This document shows positions 58,001 to 64,000 of a DNA stretch of 64,000 nucleotides, piece after piece (the first letter of the stretch is position 1; each line of letters starts with the position of its first letter). The stretch comes from Sipunculus nudus (Eukaryota > Annelida > Sipuncula > Golfingiida > Sipunculidae): the NCBI GenBank assembly GCA_026874595.1, contig CM049310.1, forward strand, positions 67,844,056 to 67,908,055, written 5' to 3'. The position numbers were made by a program, and so were the translations under genes. The notes beneath the pieces are model-generated. The model searched no databases. It was not told the DNA's origin and saw nothing but the letters and a program-made list of their open reading frames with translations.

Positions 58001-60911
58001 AGTTAGCCTTTTTCAAACTGAGGGCTGCAATAGTCTTCTTCTGCCAAACTGTTGTTTCGACTTCTGTAACATTGCACAAAAATGATACATAGGAGGCCTA
58101 TGTTCAAGTTTACTTAAATGATTTTTTTGCAGAAATATTGGACCTTTAACAATGTAAAGACTTCATCTTTAATTATTCTAAACATTTTGATAAAAAAAAA
58201 ATCTTATGAATATGTCAGCTTGAAAAAAAGCATTATAGCCAATGTTTTTCAGTATGCGTGAACAGATTTACCAACAGGCCAAGATTGTGTGTGTAACTAT
58301 AAATAGCTTGGCAGACTGCAAACTATATCAGATTTGGCTACAGGCCAAAGGTCAGTCTGGATCAATTTATAGCTTTGGCAGACTGCCAACTGTATTAGAT
58401 TATGCAACAGGTCAAGAGTTCACTCGGTGCAGGTCAAGAGTTCACTCAGTGCAGTAGCTGCAGCTCTAAATTTGTTCCGGTCACTCGGGCCAACTGCCTT
58501 CCTCACCTGAACTTGGTCAGCCCATTGCACTAGACTCAAGAGAAGTTTGATGTATTGGCCTGACATATTGACTTGTTCATGCATCTTTGATGGCTTTCTC
58601 GTACACAAGACTGGTGTCGCCACCTACAATGACTTTTGCACAGTGAATGTACCTGCTTATTTCTCAGAAGAAATTTGATATATCAGCCTGAAATCGTGCA
58701 TATTTATACATATCAGATAGCCTCATCATATACAAGACTGGTGGCACCACCTACAATAATTTTTGCACAGTATATGTCTCTGCTTATTTATTAGGAGAAG
58801 TTTGATATATCAGCTTGAAATTGGGCGAATGTAAACATCTTGGATAGCTTTGTCATACACAAGACTGGTAGCGCTACCTACAATAATTTTTGCAGTGTAT
58901 GCTCCTAATTTTTTCTCAAGAGTGATTTGATATATCAGCCTAAAATTATACATGTTGATACATCTCAGACAGATTTGTTGTAAACAAGACTTGTGGCCCC
59001 ACCTACAGTTGTTTCATACATCTGTGCACATAGACCAACAGTGGTTTGAAGTATCTGCCTGAAATTTAGCATGTCCATACATTTAGATGGATTGAATACA
59101 CAAGACTGGTTGCACCACCTACAATCATTTTTGTATTGTGTGCACCCATGCCAGTATTTCAGCAGTGACGTTTGTGAAATTGGTGCTTAAACTCGGGTTC
59201 AAAATGTTTAGTACTTGCACTGTACATATACATGTCACACATGTACCTGAAAAGTAAAGGTCCAGCATGGGAGCATTATACCTGGTGTATATCCAATTAC
59301 GCAGGTTTGTATTAGGCTTTAAGGCCTTGTTTTGTGTACATCATGTACCTGTCACATGTACTTGAAAAGTAATCAAGTACTTTTCAAAGAATGGTCATGC
59401 ATGTTATCATGGAAGCAATATACCTGATGTATATCCCATTGCACAGGTTTGCATTAGGCCTATAGGCCTTGTTTAGCATTTACATCAGATATTATAAAAA
59501 ATGTTTGATAGCATTTATATCAATTTCATAAATTTACTTAGTTACCCTATTTATTCTAATTTGGCGACCACTTAAAAATAATTAATTTTCTCAGAGGTCG
59601 AGATAATGGAGGATATTTGAAAATTATCTTCATGCAGAATTTGCGGTGGTCGAGATATTAGAGGCATACGGTTTGATAACCTTCCGTAGGGACGCAGAGC
59701 CGCTCTGACACTCGAGCGGTCATATGAATTGAGTGATAATTTGGTCGTATATAAGTTTGTTTTGTTAGCTTAACAGTATTTTCTACAAACGGGATTTCAA
59801 CCGTCACATGAATTATACGCAGTCCGCAAATGATTAATCAAACTGAGCTCAGTCACTTTACAAAATGATCACTACTTCGCGTATAGGTACGATCAATTGA
59901 CATAGACGGCAACTCATGTAACCACCAGTTGTTTCAAGTTAACCCGCCAGGCGGCGATATCGGCGGGCCGAAAAGTGACAAGCAGCTGCATCAAGTTGGA
60001 AGAAGACTTTATAAAAAATAACTGCCTATTATCAGATAACTTTTATTTGCATATTACGTAATAAATATAGGAAAGTAAAGGCGCGTTAAAATATACACGA
60101 CCGGAAATGGTCCTAGCTCGCGTGCCCTCGATCGGGCCCCGTTTGGTACGGGCGGTCACCCATCCAAAAACTAACCGGGGTCGTTTAAACTTAACCAAGA
60201 TGACAGTTCCACCTGTATAACAGTTGTTCCATCACGCGTGCTTCGCAGGATTTTGTAAATATTATTGCTGAAGATCGCACGTGAATTGCACACGAGGCAC
60301 GTGCGTACCAGGAATGGTACACGAGTTTGCTTCGTCACGGACACCCATTTGGTTCTTGAAGGCTTTATCATGTTTATATATTATGAAAAACGCATCTTTG
60401 TATCTTCATAAATTTTATTGGAAGCAAGTTCGATGTGGATGCCCAGTGTAATAAGAATATAGTCAGATACAAACTGCAGTGCCCGTTAGAGACGGAGGCA
60501 TTTCACCTTAACATCGTCGACAGAAAACATTGTCGGCAGTCGAGAAATAAGAGTCATTTTAGAAATTAAGCTTTCAAAATATTTTTTTGGGGTCGAGAAA
60601 TAAGAGGGATCGCCAAACTGGAATAAATACGGTATATCACTATTATTACTTTATAACTATGCCTTTCATAGGTATTATCAGTGAATGCTTTATAACCATA
60701 CCTTAGGGTTTGTATGAGTGTTTTCTTTGTATCCATGTCTATAACCATGCCTTTATTATGTTTTATTCATTGAATTGTGCCTTCCTGTGTGCTTGTAGAC
60801 CAACAGTTGCAGGAATTCATGGCGGTGCAGATGGGGCATACTCAATAGCTCTGTCTGGAGGTTATGAAGATGATATCGACCTTGGAGAGAGCTTCACCTA
60901 TACTGGGGAAG
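30936..60911 (+). CDS. SRA-YDG domain protein, UHRF1-type, five 5' exons (partial)
   Basis: Joining 30936-31019, 41957-42127, 47729-47840, 54420-54480 and 60799-60911 gives one open frame of 180 residues plus one base; all borders are GT/AG and the phases agree. SRA domains bind DNA and flip 5-methylcytosine out of the helix. In UHRF1 this recruits DNMT1 to hemimethylated CpG. Residues 1-28 hold [13 protein letters not shown]; 29-85 are very basic ([17 protein letters not shown]) and probably contain a nuclear signal; 96-106 are acidic; the SRA fold starts at about 117 (FYGAVEG). The pocket residues equivalent to mouse UHRF1 Tyr471, Asp474, Tyr483 and Thr484 are present (Y165, D168, Y177, T178), as is the wedge Val (V146). 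The loop after AGIHG is one residue shorter. The rest of the SRA, including the NKR finger, lies beyond the window. There is no UBL, tandem Tudor or PHD before the SRA, so it is not an orthologue with UHRF1 layout. Introns of 5-11 kb are packed with transposons. Confidence 0.9.
31020..32338. other. Intron 1, left part; no further gene
   Basis: AT-rich intronic DNA with a hAT/MITE-like trace at about 31405-31490 (GGGGCATAGCCAGGATTGAT followed by a G run). The short ORFs have no recognisable domain. Confidence 0.4.
32345..32490 (+). mobile_element. tRNA-related SINE-like unit
   Basis: A box-A-like TGGTCTCAACAGCTAGCAC (about 32349) and a box-B-like GAGTTCGAGTGC (32394-32405) have tRNA promoter spacing. 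They are followed by CCGTGAGATTATTCACGG, a short hairpin, and 'tcgaccccaaccagggcctg'. The latter part recurs at 53953-54000 (GTGAGATATTCACGGTCAG..CCCAACCCAGGG), showing a repeated family. No poly(A) tail is obvious. Confidence 0.5.
32669..32692. repeat. Short (TA)n tract
   Basis: Pure alternating AT within intron 1. Confidence 0.85.
33257..34617 (+). mobile_element. Family F element(s), tail at 34617
   Basis: Heads at 33260 (GCGAACCTGTGTCAGTGC then GTCG/CGTC-rich) and 34149 (GCGAATCTGTGAGCTTATGC). The tail has GCACAGGTTCCC, the hairpin AGGCCT-GTA-AGGCCT and CTTG (34614-34617) before TTAA. Core wording matches 1000-1200 and 57400-57800 ('gcaggagctagcatcaccaa', 'ggtggcaccacctgcatt'). A repeated TCTAGACATCTAGACACAT tract lies at 34017-34078. 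Confidence 0.65.
34945..37400 (+). mobile_element. Decayed non-LTR retrotransposon (LINE), AP endonuclease to RT
   Basis: Translated pieces follow LINE ORF2 order. An endonuclease-like part contains [10 protein letters not shown] (about 34980) and [15 protein letters not shown] with NSDHIMI (35310-35410). Then come a linker with [20 protein letters not shown] (about 35770) and a reverse transcriptase stretch at 36389-36709 with [26 protein letters not shown] and KYADDI, the polymerase Asp-Asp box. The C-terminal part (36955-37330) has FYNSVIS and a closing [14 protein letters not shown]. Many stops and frameshifts make it inactive. The pattern is that of CR1/L2/Rex-type elements common in aquatic animals. 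It ends near a TTTTATCTTACC tract. Confidence 0.85.
36389..36709 (+). pseudogene. Reverse transcriptase fragment of the LINE
   Basis: The longest open piece of the element, 106 residues. SSAFNTIQ corresponds to the first catalytic motif, with Asp replaced in 'DSSSAFN' relative to the usual 'DFSSAFN'. [10 protein letters not shown] is the substrate-contact motif; YADDI holds the two catalytic Asp. It stops directly after YADDI. Confidence 0.85.
37618..39348 (+). mobile_element. Family B element, both ends present
   Basis: Head arms AGCTCAACTGACT (37618-37630) and AGTCATCTGAGCT (37634-37646) enclose loop GTA, followed by GTCCGTCGTCCGTCCGTCTG. The tail is CAGCTGAGCACAGTGACCC, GACC-CATA-GGTC and CTTG (39345-39348) before TT. 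The core is AT-rich, partly repeated, and collinear with 42670-44513. A C run lies at about 38456-38469. No coding frame. Confidence 0.85.
39349..41533 (+). mobile_element. Family B element with lost head, tail at 41533
   Basis: From about 39770, B-core wording appears ('tacagttagatgtctccaaa', 'ctgcctaatatcaaaaccac', 'tacccaaaattagatctgaa'). The end has AGCTGAGCGCCGTGACC, ACCCATGGGT and CTTG (41530-41533) before TT. The head is missing or too diverged to see; 39349-39769 is plain AT-rich intron. A C run lies at 40498-40516. Confidence 0.6.
41957..42127 (+). CDS. SRA gene exon 2 (residues 29-85, basic linker)
   Basis: Acceptor TTTTTCAG|TTC, donor AAT|GTAAGA, phase 0 at both ends. The 57 residues are rich in Lys and Arg ([20 protein letters not shown]) and end [13 protein letters not shown]. 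The RRxSxRL close is a short motif also seen, from memory, in WDR76 after its own YERxRL motif. There is no recognised fold; it is probably disordered, DNA- or nuclear-import-related. Confidence 0.85.
42670..44513 (+). mobile_element. Family B element nested in family H
   Basis: Head arms AGCTCAGCTGACT (42670-42682) and AGTCATCTGAGCT (42686-42698), loop ATA, 12 of 13 pairs, then long (GTCC)n-type sequence. The tail has AACAGCTGAGCGCCGTG, the hairpin GACC-CATA-GGTC (44497-44508) and CTTG (44510-44513). The flanks are 'cagattttt' on the left and 'ttttgtaaacccc' on the right; joined, they match the host repeat 'aattttttgttaaacccc'. The insertion therefore went into a T run. Confidence 0.88.
45200..46090 (+). 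repeat. Tandem repeat, 5 units of about 180 bp (family E core)
   Basis: Units share 'tcgcaatgcctgcacatatt', 'ggtgtgtgggcagataatga', 'ccagttacagatcgagttcg', 'cgtcccggttgacctacttt'. Anchors are near 45203, 45373, 45551, 45731 and 45911. ORFs spanning units (45224-45460, 45882-46112) follow repeat frames only. Confidence 0.9.
46091..46119 (+). repeat. Family G hairpin head inside family E
   Basis: TAGCCCTCAGC (46091-46101), loop TCATAG, GCTGATGGGCTA (46108-46119), one bulge, followed by GTCCGTCTGTCTGTCCG. Its core carries GGTGGCGCCACC (46454-46465) and two 'gatatctc.aaagg.attca' units. No separate tail of its own is seen before the family E end. Confidence 0.65.
47097..47280 (+). mobile_element. 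Family F tail fragment
   Basis: 'ttgcacaggttctcagtagg', AGGCCT-GT-AGGCCT and CTTG (47277-47280) before TTAA, preceded by 'acacatgtacttgaaaagta' as in the 59230-59270 copy. Only the 3' part is present. Confidence 0.6.
47729..47840 (+). CDS. SRA gene exon 3 (residues 86-122, acidic linker and SRA start)
   Basis: Acceptor ATTACAG|ACA, donor GAAG|GTAAGA (phase 1). An acidic run ([11 protein letters not shown]) is followed by [10 protein letters not shown], which matches the first strand of SRA domains (FGPIPGI.VGT in UHRF1). Confidence 0.88.
47909..48802 (+). mobile_element. Family D element copy 2, both ends present
   Basis: Head GTATCCACCAAAAC (47909-47922), loop GAA, GTTTTGCGGATA (47926-47937). 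The tail is ATTTTGGCAGATAC (48757-48770), hairpin GTAGTC-ACTTGTC-GACTAC (48773-48791) and CTAG (48799-48802) before TTT. The core has three diverged units, with GGTGGCGCCACC at 48367-48378, 48497-48508 and 48644-48655. It is a shorter sister of 12051-13501 and starts only 68 bases after exon 3 of the SRA gene. Confidence 0.88.
49025..52735 (+). repeat. 24-bp minisatellite, about 150 units, in intron 3
   Basis: The unit is close to GTGGAGAGTGGCAGGATCAG plus CC(T/A)G, with recurrent variants (GATGAGCC, GATAAGCC, GAGTGTGG, GAGCGTGG, GAATTG). Because 24 is a multiple of 3 and the unit has few stop-prone triplets, long ORFs open in nearly all six frames (up to 346 codons plus, 330 minus). These read as 8-residue repeats such as WQDQPGGE or TLHQADPA. 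They are not genes: exon 3 and exon 4 splice across the array in phase. A composite block ('cagctggtggagagtggcag' then TAAGCCCTGTGG) recurs at about 49336, 49717, 49813, 50726, 50819, 51369 and 51611, showing irregular larger duplications. The unit is purine-rich on the coding strand with GG steps. Confidence 0.95.
53105..53640 (-). pseudogene. RTE-like non-LTR reverse transcriptase relic
   Basis: On the minus strand the translation gives [19 protein letters not shown] followed by [12 protein letters not shown] and, after a frameshift, [13 protein letters not shown]. This is the 'KILARVL..RL....PE.QCGFR....D..F...Q..EKC.EQ..DLY..F.DL.KAFD' region of RTE-type elements. Further upstream (about 53460-53560) an H..SVL.C...I...AI..I-type stretch fits the segment before RT. 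Frameshifts and the missing catalytic Asp show it is dead. Confidence 0.6.
53753..53888. mobile_element. Fold-back (long inverted repeat) element
   Basis: Two arms of about 60 bases (from CACTCGTTTCCAGCACTAAA to ATGGGCGATATA, and the reverse from GTATCGCCCAT to CCAGTG) are inverted copies with few mismatches around a short AT-rich loop. Direct repeats (GGGTACAGCACAGG on the left, GGGATACAGCACAGG on the right, both continuing ACTCG) flank it and may be the target duplication. ORFs on both strands across it are mirror artefacts. Confidence 0.75.
53893..54050 (+). mobile_element. SINE-like unit, second copy
   Basis: It shares GTGAGATATTCACGGTCAG and CCCAACCCAGGG with 32420-32470. A tRNA-type box B is only weakly visible (GATTTCAAATCTT). 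The fold-back element lies at its left edge. Confidence 0.45.
54420..54480 (+). CDS. SRA gene exon 4 (residues 123-143)
   Basis: Acceptor TTTTGTAG|GTG, donor CATCG|GTAAGG, phases 1 to 2. It encodes [21 protein letters not shown], equivalent to the 'VGTMW.FR...SE.GVHR' stretch of UHRF1. At 61 bases it is a small exon that gene finders may miss. Confidence 0.88.
54541..57056 (+). mobile_element. B-headed element with 340-bp tandem core
   Basis: The head CAGCTGACTGTAAGTAATCTG (a diverged B hairpin, loop GTA) is followed by GTCTCTCTGTCTGTCC. The tail has ACCCCTGGGT and CTTG (57053-57056) before TTCC. The core is quite different from other B copies: 6-7 units of about 340 bp, each with 'gaactgctgcagccttcagt', 'ttgatcatgtgactgctcaa', GGTGGCGCCACC (exact at 55145-55156 and 56166-56177) and 'gttgacctactttct'. 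It begins 60 bases after exon 4 of the SRA gene. Confidence 0.8.
54821..56890 (+). repeat. 340-bp tandem repeat, two alternating unit types
   Basis: Unit starts (TTGACCTACTTTCT) are at 54821, 55160, 55501, 55840, 56181, 56520 and about 56860, a steady 339-341 bp period. Units 1, 3, 5 and 6 continue TGCGGGAC.AAATG; units 2, 4 and 7 continue ACAGGCTGTAATGG or similar. This order implies a 680-bp dimer was amplified first. No ORF spans a unit. Confidence 0.92.
57330..59471 (+). mobile_element. Family F element with D-like core units
   Basis: Head GATGAACCTGTGAGCTTATG, then 'tgatggtgtggcc'. Two tails: GCAGGTTTGTATTAGG..CTTG (59326-59329) and GCACAGGTTTGCATTAGG, CCTATAGGCC, CTTG (59468-59471). 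The left half has F-core wording. The right half (58580-59150) has five diverged units of 'ttatttctcag.ag.agtttgatatatcagcc....acaagactggtggc.ccacctacaat', close to family D units. A CTGAGCT tail-like fragment of family B lies just before it at about 57221-57250. Confidence 0.6.
59545..60632. mobile_element. TA-flanked TIR element (Tc1/mariner-type size class)
   Basis: The left end CCCTATTTATTCTAATTTGG (59545 on) and the complement of the right end, CCGTATTTATTCCAGTTTGG (60632 back), match at 17 of 20 positions and continue CGA. TA lies on both sides (59543-59544, 60633-60634). Near each end sit two same-direction copies of GTCGAGA.AT..GAG (59608 and 59648; about 60539 and 60593), like subterminal transposase-binding repeats. 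The interior is CpG-rich, unlike the surroundings, with no transposase ORF, and carries a 5S rRNA-like piece. It ends 166 bases before exon 5 of the SRA gene. Confidence 0.75.
60135..60198 (-). ncRNA. 5S rRNA-like fragment (box C region) inside the TA-flanked element
   Basis: On the minus strand the sequence reads GGTTAAGTTTAAACGACC then CCGGTTAGTTTTTGG and ATGGGTGACCGCC. The last part is identical to the 5S rRNA internal control region (CCCGGTTAGTACTTGGATGGGTGACCGCC) apart from two bases near 'TAGTACT'. The 5' third of 5S and its 3' terminal stem are not present, so it is not a functional 5S gene. Confidence 0.65.
60799..60911 (+). CDS. SRA gene exon 5 (residues 144-180, 5mC pocket)
   Basis: Acceptor GCTTGTAG|ACC, donor GAAG|GTATGT, phases 2 to 1. 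It contains [26 protein letters not shown] and FTYTGE: the YDG signature and base-binding pocket of the SRA domain. The next exon (expected to carry the GGRD..NKR finger) is not found before 64000, so the next intron is longer than 3 kb. Confidence 0.93.
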
Positions 60912-61435
60912 GTATGTTTTGTGTATATTGTTGTTAATTCTGCACATGTTTCAGGTAATCTGTACAGTATAAAGAAGAAACAGAATTTTATTTTAGAATG
61001 GCCTTGCAGCTCATGGCAAAAATATAAATAAATTGAACATTTGAACAGACAACATGGTGGTGGCACAAACTTGATTTTGAGTACCCAGAAGGTTGGGCAG
61101 GACAAAATTCTCCTTGGAAACCAGAAATAAGGCACTGATATCTGTATTCTCTGCGTTATGGGGCTTGTTTGTTCATCCCAGAATGATTAAAAATTGGATA
61201 CAAAGGCTCCAATATCTCAATAATCTATGCATGGAATGCTATGATCCTTCCTGTCAGAATGTCAAAGGTCATGATCCTGTGCACATCTGGAGTTAATCTC
61301 AAATTGGTTATCAGATGATGAAACTCATCATTACCCATAAGTCACTTGTTTACTCACACCAAGCAGTTTTTACACAGACTTGAATGCATGTATTCTATTC
61401 TTGGTCTAAGCATGGAAAGTATTAAGGGGGAACAT

Positions 61436-62345
61436 GACACTTTACTGGCGCCCCCTACTGATGACACTGCAAATTAAAAATATCTGGTTTAATTATATTA
61501 TCAATAGGCTACATATTTTGCAGTTTGTGACTTTTGTTGTCATGAACGACGTCATCGCTTCAGGGCATCGTTTGAGAAAAGTTACTACGATGAACAATTA
61601 TTGTAGGAATGCTCAGTGTGACCGCTTTTATAATTATATTTTTAAATAGTATCAAATTTTTACAAAGAAAATTTCACCAGAATATCACCAGAAGAGGCTC
61701 AAGTGCAGGAATATGCCAACGGACGGCTCTGTTGTCAACTGTCAGTTTTGACAGTTGCAAGTAGATGTCAAAAAAGAGCATAAATATTACCATATGATTG
61801 TAAGTGACACTGATGGTGTAATTCTGAAGAGATATTTAATATATACCTATAGTTTTTTAGTGTTTATATTTACATTTCTTTTTATATGGGCATCTTAAAA
61901 GCTGATCATATATTGTTGACGCCAGAATCCATTTATGTGTGGACTTGCTCTCGGTCTCAAAACCATCAGCGCCACCTTTAGGGTTTTTTTCTAAACTAAT
62001 AATGTCCAAAATTTTCATATTTTGGCCTTATATTTTAAAATTTAACCCATTGACATACACATTTTTGTCTGTAAATAAGATTGATATTTAATTCAGCATG
62101 TTTTATTAGAATATTATGAAAAATACATTGGTCAGTTTTCTAAAATATGTAACTTTTGCTTCCCCCTTAGTTATAATATCATATAAAAACCCACCACAAG
62201 TGTCAATTTTCAACTTCATATACTGCAAAAATAAGCACATTGACCCCCAGATTTCATTTCATAATTTTACAAAGTATGTCTTGTAGGTATCATGTGCAAA
62301 CTATCTAAGAAATTCCATTGGCAGTTTAAAGTGTCATGTTCCCCC
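61436..62345. mobile_element. TTAA-flanked MITE with perfect terminal inverted repeats
   Basis: GGGGGAACATGACACTTTA at the left (61436-61454) has its exact complement TAAAGTGTCATGTTCCCCC at the right (62327-62345), with TTAA on both sides (61432-61435, 62346-62349). TTAA target duplication points to piggyBac-type mobilisation, though the end does not start CCC as in classical piggyBac. No transposase. It lies in the intron after exon 5. Confidence 0.85.
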
Positions 62346-62349
62346 TTAA

Positions 62350-64000
62350 CTTGTCAGTATGCAGGGCTCGAAGAATCAAGTTGTCTGACATCCAAGCCAA
62401 GTTAAAAATCTTGTGATCGACAGTGTTTGCTCAGTTCTACGTATGTTTGTTCTAAAAACTATAAAAAAGTGTCCCCCAGCATCAATCACTGACAAGTCTA
62501 AGTACTGATATGTACCAGCTTTTGCTTGTGAAACAACATATGGCTTTAAGTTTTTAACTTTTCTTGGATGATGGGGGACTTTCAAAATCAGTCAGATTCT
62601 TATGTTGGCTCTCTTGTCTTGAAAGAGACATTCTCGGTATATTTCCAAAGATACTGGCAAAACATGCCATATGAAATGATTACGGAAGTACCTTAAAAGT
62701 CATTGTAGAAGTCGCATCCTTACTATACTGTAAGTGACACCCTGACTTTAAGGATCCCCCTGGGGAATAGTCATTAAAGTTTAATTTAAGGAAAAGTCCC
62801 ATAACATAAGTCGCACCCAGACTGGCGTCCCAACCACCTGATACCTATGGATTTTAAGAATCATTTCCTGCGGTGCAAGAATACATTACAACCAAGGTCA
62901 CCGTAGTACTAACATGGTTTATAAACTAGATAAACCATTTAAACATAAAAATTAATGAAACAGTTTTAATACAGTGCTTATATATAAGGAATAACAACAG
63001 AATCATTACATTAAGAGTCAGGGTTCAATTGTCAGATAAAATTTGTACAGTTCTTTTGAGTTGGATAACATTTTGTGCTGTGAAACAAGTCCTTATTGCT
63101 TTTTCTTATAAGGTTAAGTAATATTAGATATACTAATATCAAGTTAAATGACTGTATGAATAAATTAATGATTCTGAAGCAAAATAGTATCACAATTGAG
63201 CACCTGTTTATATGCTTGATGATCGTCAAAAGTAGAGTGAATTCATTAGACTATGTTTGGTTTGCAAAAGCGTGACAAGTCCCAATCCGCTGCATTGGGC
63301 ATATCTTGAACTGACTTAAGACAACTGAAGGATGGAAAGAATACTTTAGTTTGAATTTATTCACCTAATTTCTTATGTGGGCTCTAAAGCTGGATTAAGT
63401 AACCCTTGCATTAATTGTTACAATTGTCCATCAAGGTGCGGCGCATGCGTGGTATTACTGAAAGGACTGAAATATGTCTGTCAACAAGGGGATAATGAAC
63501 GCATTATTGACCTGTCGGTTAAAAGAAAAATTTACACCATTGAAATTGCTGGTTTTATATTTACTGAGACTAATGATTTTTATTCTGTGTCCAGTTTCCA
63601 TCGTTATAAGTGATTATGTTCAAATGGCTTAATTGCCTGGCAACCTCAGCCATGCTGAACCAGATCTGTCATGACATCAAACAATGTTGGTTCCTGTGAA
63701 ATTTATATATGTATTTGGCCTGTTCCAGGAAAAAAATATATGCCTGTATGCTGTTTCTTCATTAAAAAATTTAACGAATATGCCAACCCCCAATATGGTA
63801 ATGCATGTGTGCTGCCATTTTGTTGATGGGGAATATGATCGTTACAAAGAGACACGGGTAAAACACGAAGCAGATGGTATTGTTATCCAAAACACTTGAA
63901 AGCCACGAGATGGTGACGGTGACCTGATGGTTCTTTAATATGGAAGTTTACAACTATTGATATCACGGAAGGCTTAGATGACCTGGGGTTGTAAAGTTCA
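62350..64000. other. Intron after exon 5, nothing further recognised
   Basis: No SRA continuation exon, repeat end or RNA gene could be found. Short ORFs (for example 63377-63613) have no family features and no splice signals consistent with the SRA frame. Confidence 0.4.

Noticed and set aside
60135-60198. Functional 5S rRNA gene
   Set aside because: Only the internal control region is similar; the 5' third and the terminal stem are missing.
63377-63613. 78-codon ORF with several Cys (NCYNCPSRCGAC), possible zinc finger or next SRA exon
   Set aside because: No known spacing of ligands, no splice signals in the SRA phase, no similarity to the SRA continuation.

Overview
This is a eukaryotic nuclear window. 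It has intron-split coding exons with GT/AG borders, very AT-rich non-coding DNA, long (TA)n tracts and a dense population of transposable elements. It most likely comes from a marine mollusc, probably a bivalve: pearl/HINE-like elements with tandem-repeat cores, tRNA-related SINE-like units and a cox1 NUMT read with TGA as Trp fit this, but no single feature proves it. There is no bacterial or phage gene content, and almost all long ORFs are by-products of microsatellites or of a 24-bp minisatellite.

Only one substantial host gene is visible. Five plus-strand exons (30936-31019, 41957-42127, 47729-47840, 54420-54480, 60799-60911) splice in phase into the N-terminal 180 residues of an SRA-YDG (UHRF1-type, 5-methylcytosine-flipping) protein. 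The gene runs off the right edge. Its N-terminus lacks the UBL, tandem-Tudor and PHD modules of UHRF1 and instead carries a YERxRLxNL motif and an RRxSxRL motif that recall WDR76. Upstream, the last exon of a second plus-strand gene (29085-29162, ending in DITDSDSD) sits just before an AATAAA signal.

The rest is mobile or repetitive. A large share of 0.7-13.5, 19.3-21.5, 33-34.6, 37.6-48.8 and 54.5-59.5 kb consists of related non-autonomous elements that I call families A, B, D, E, F, G and H (labels used only here). Where intact they begin with an 11-14 bp hairpin with a short (usually 3-nt) loop, continue through GTCCGTCC-type tracts into a tandem-repeat core, then carry an inverted copy of the head arm, a short hairpin, and a CTAG or CTTG terminus followed by T. 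This resembles Helentron/HINE ('pearl') elements. Heads and cores are mixed between families, and the cores share the 12-bp palindrome GGTGGCGCCACC. Several copies are nested precisely inside others.

Other elements are: a truncated Ty3/gypsy-type element on the minus strand (15540-17755) with gag, protease and integrase in the unusual Gmr1-like order; a THAP-like domain (14462-14728); a decayed LINE (34945-37400) and a second LINE relic (53105-53640); two hAT-like elements with perfect 8-bp target duplications (18292-19152, 24960-25347); a TA-flanked element carrying a 5S rRNA-like segment (59545-60632); a TTAA-flanked element (61436-62345); a fold-back unit (53753-53888); an intact 138-bp mitochondrial cox1 insertion (8279-8416); and a 3.7-kb, 24-bp-unit minisatellite inside intron 3 of the SRA gene (49025-52735).
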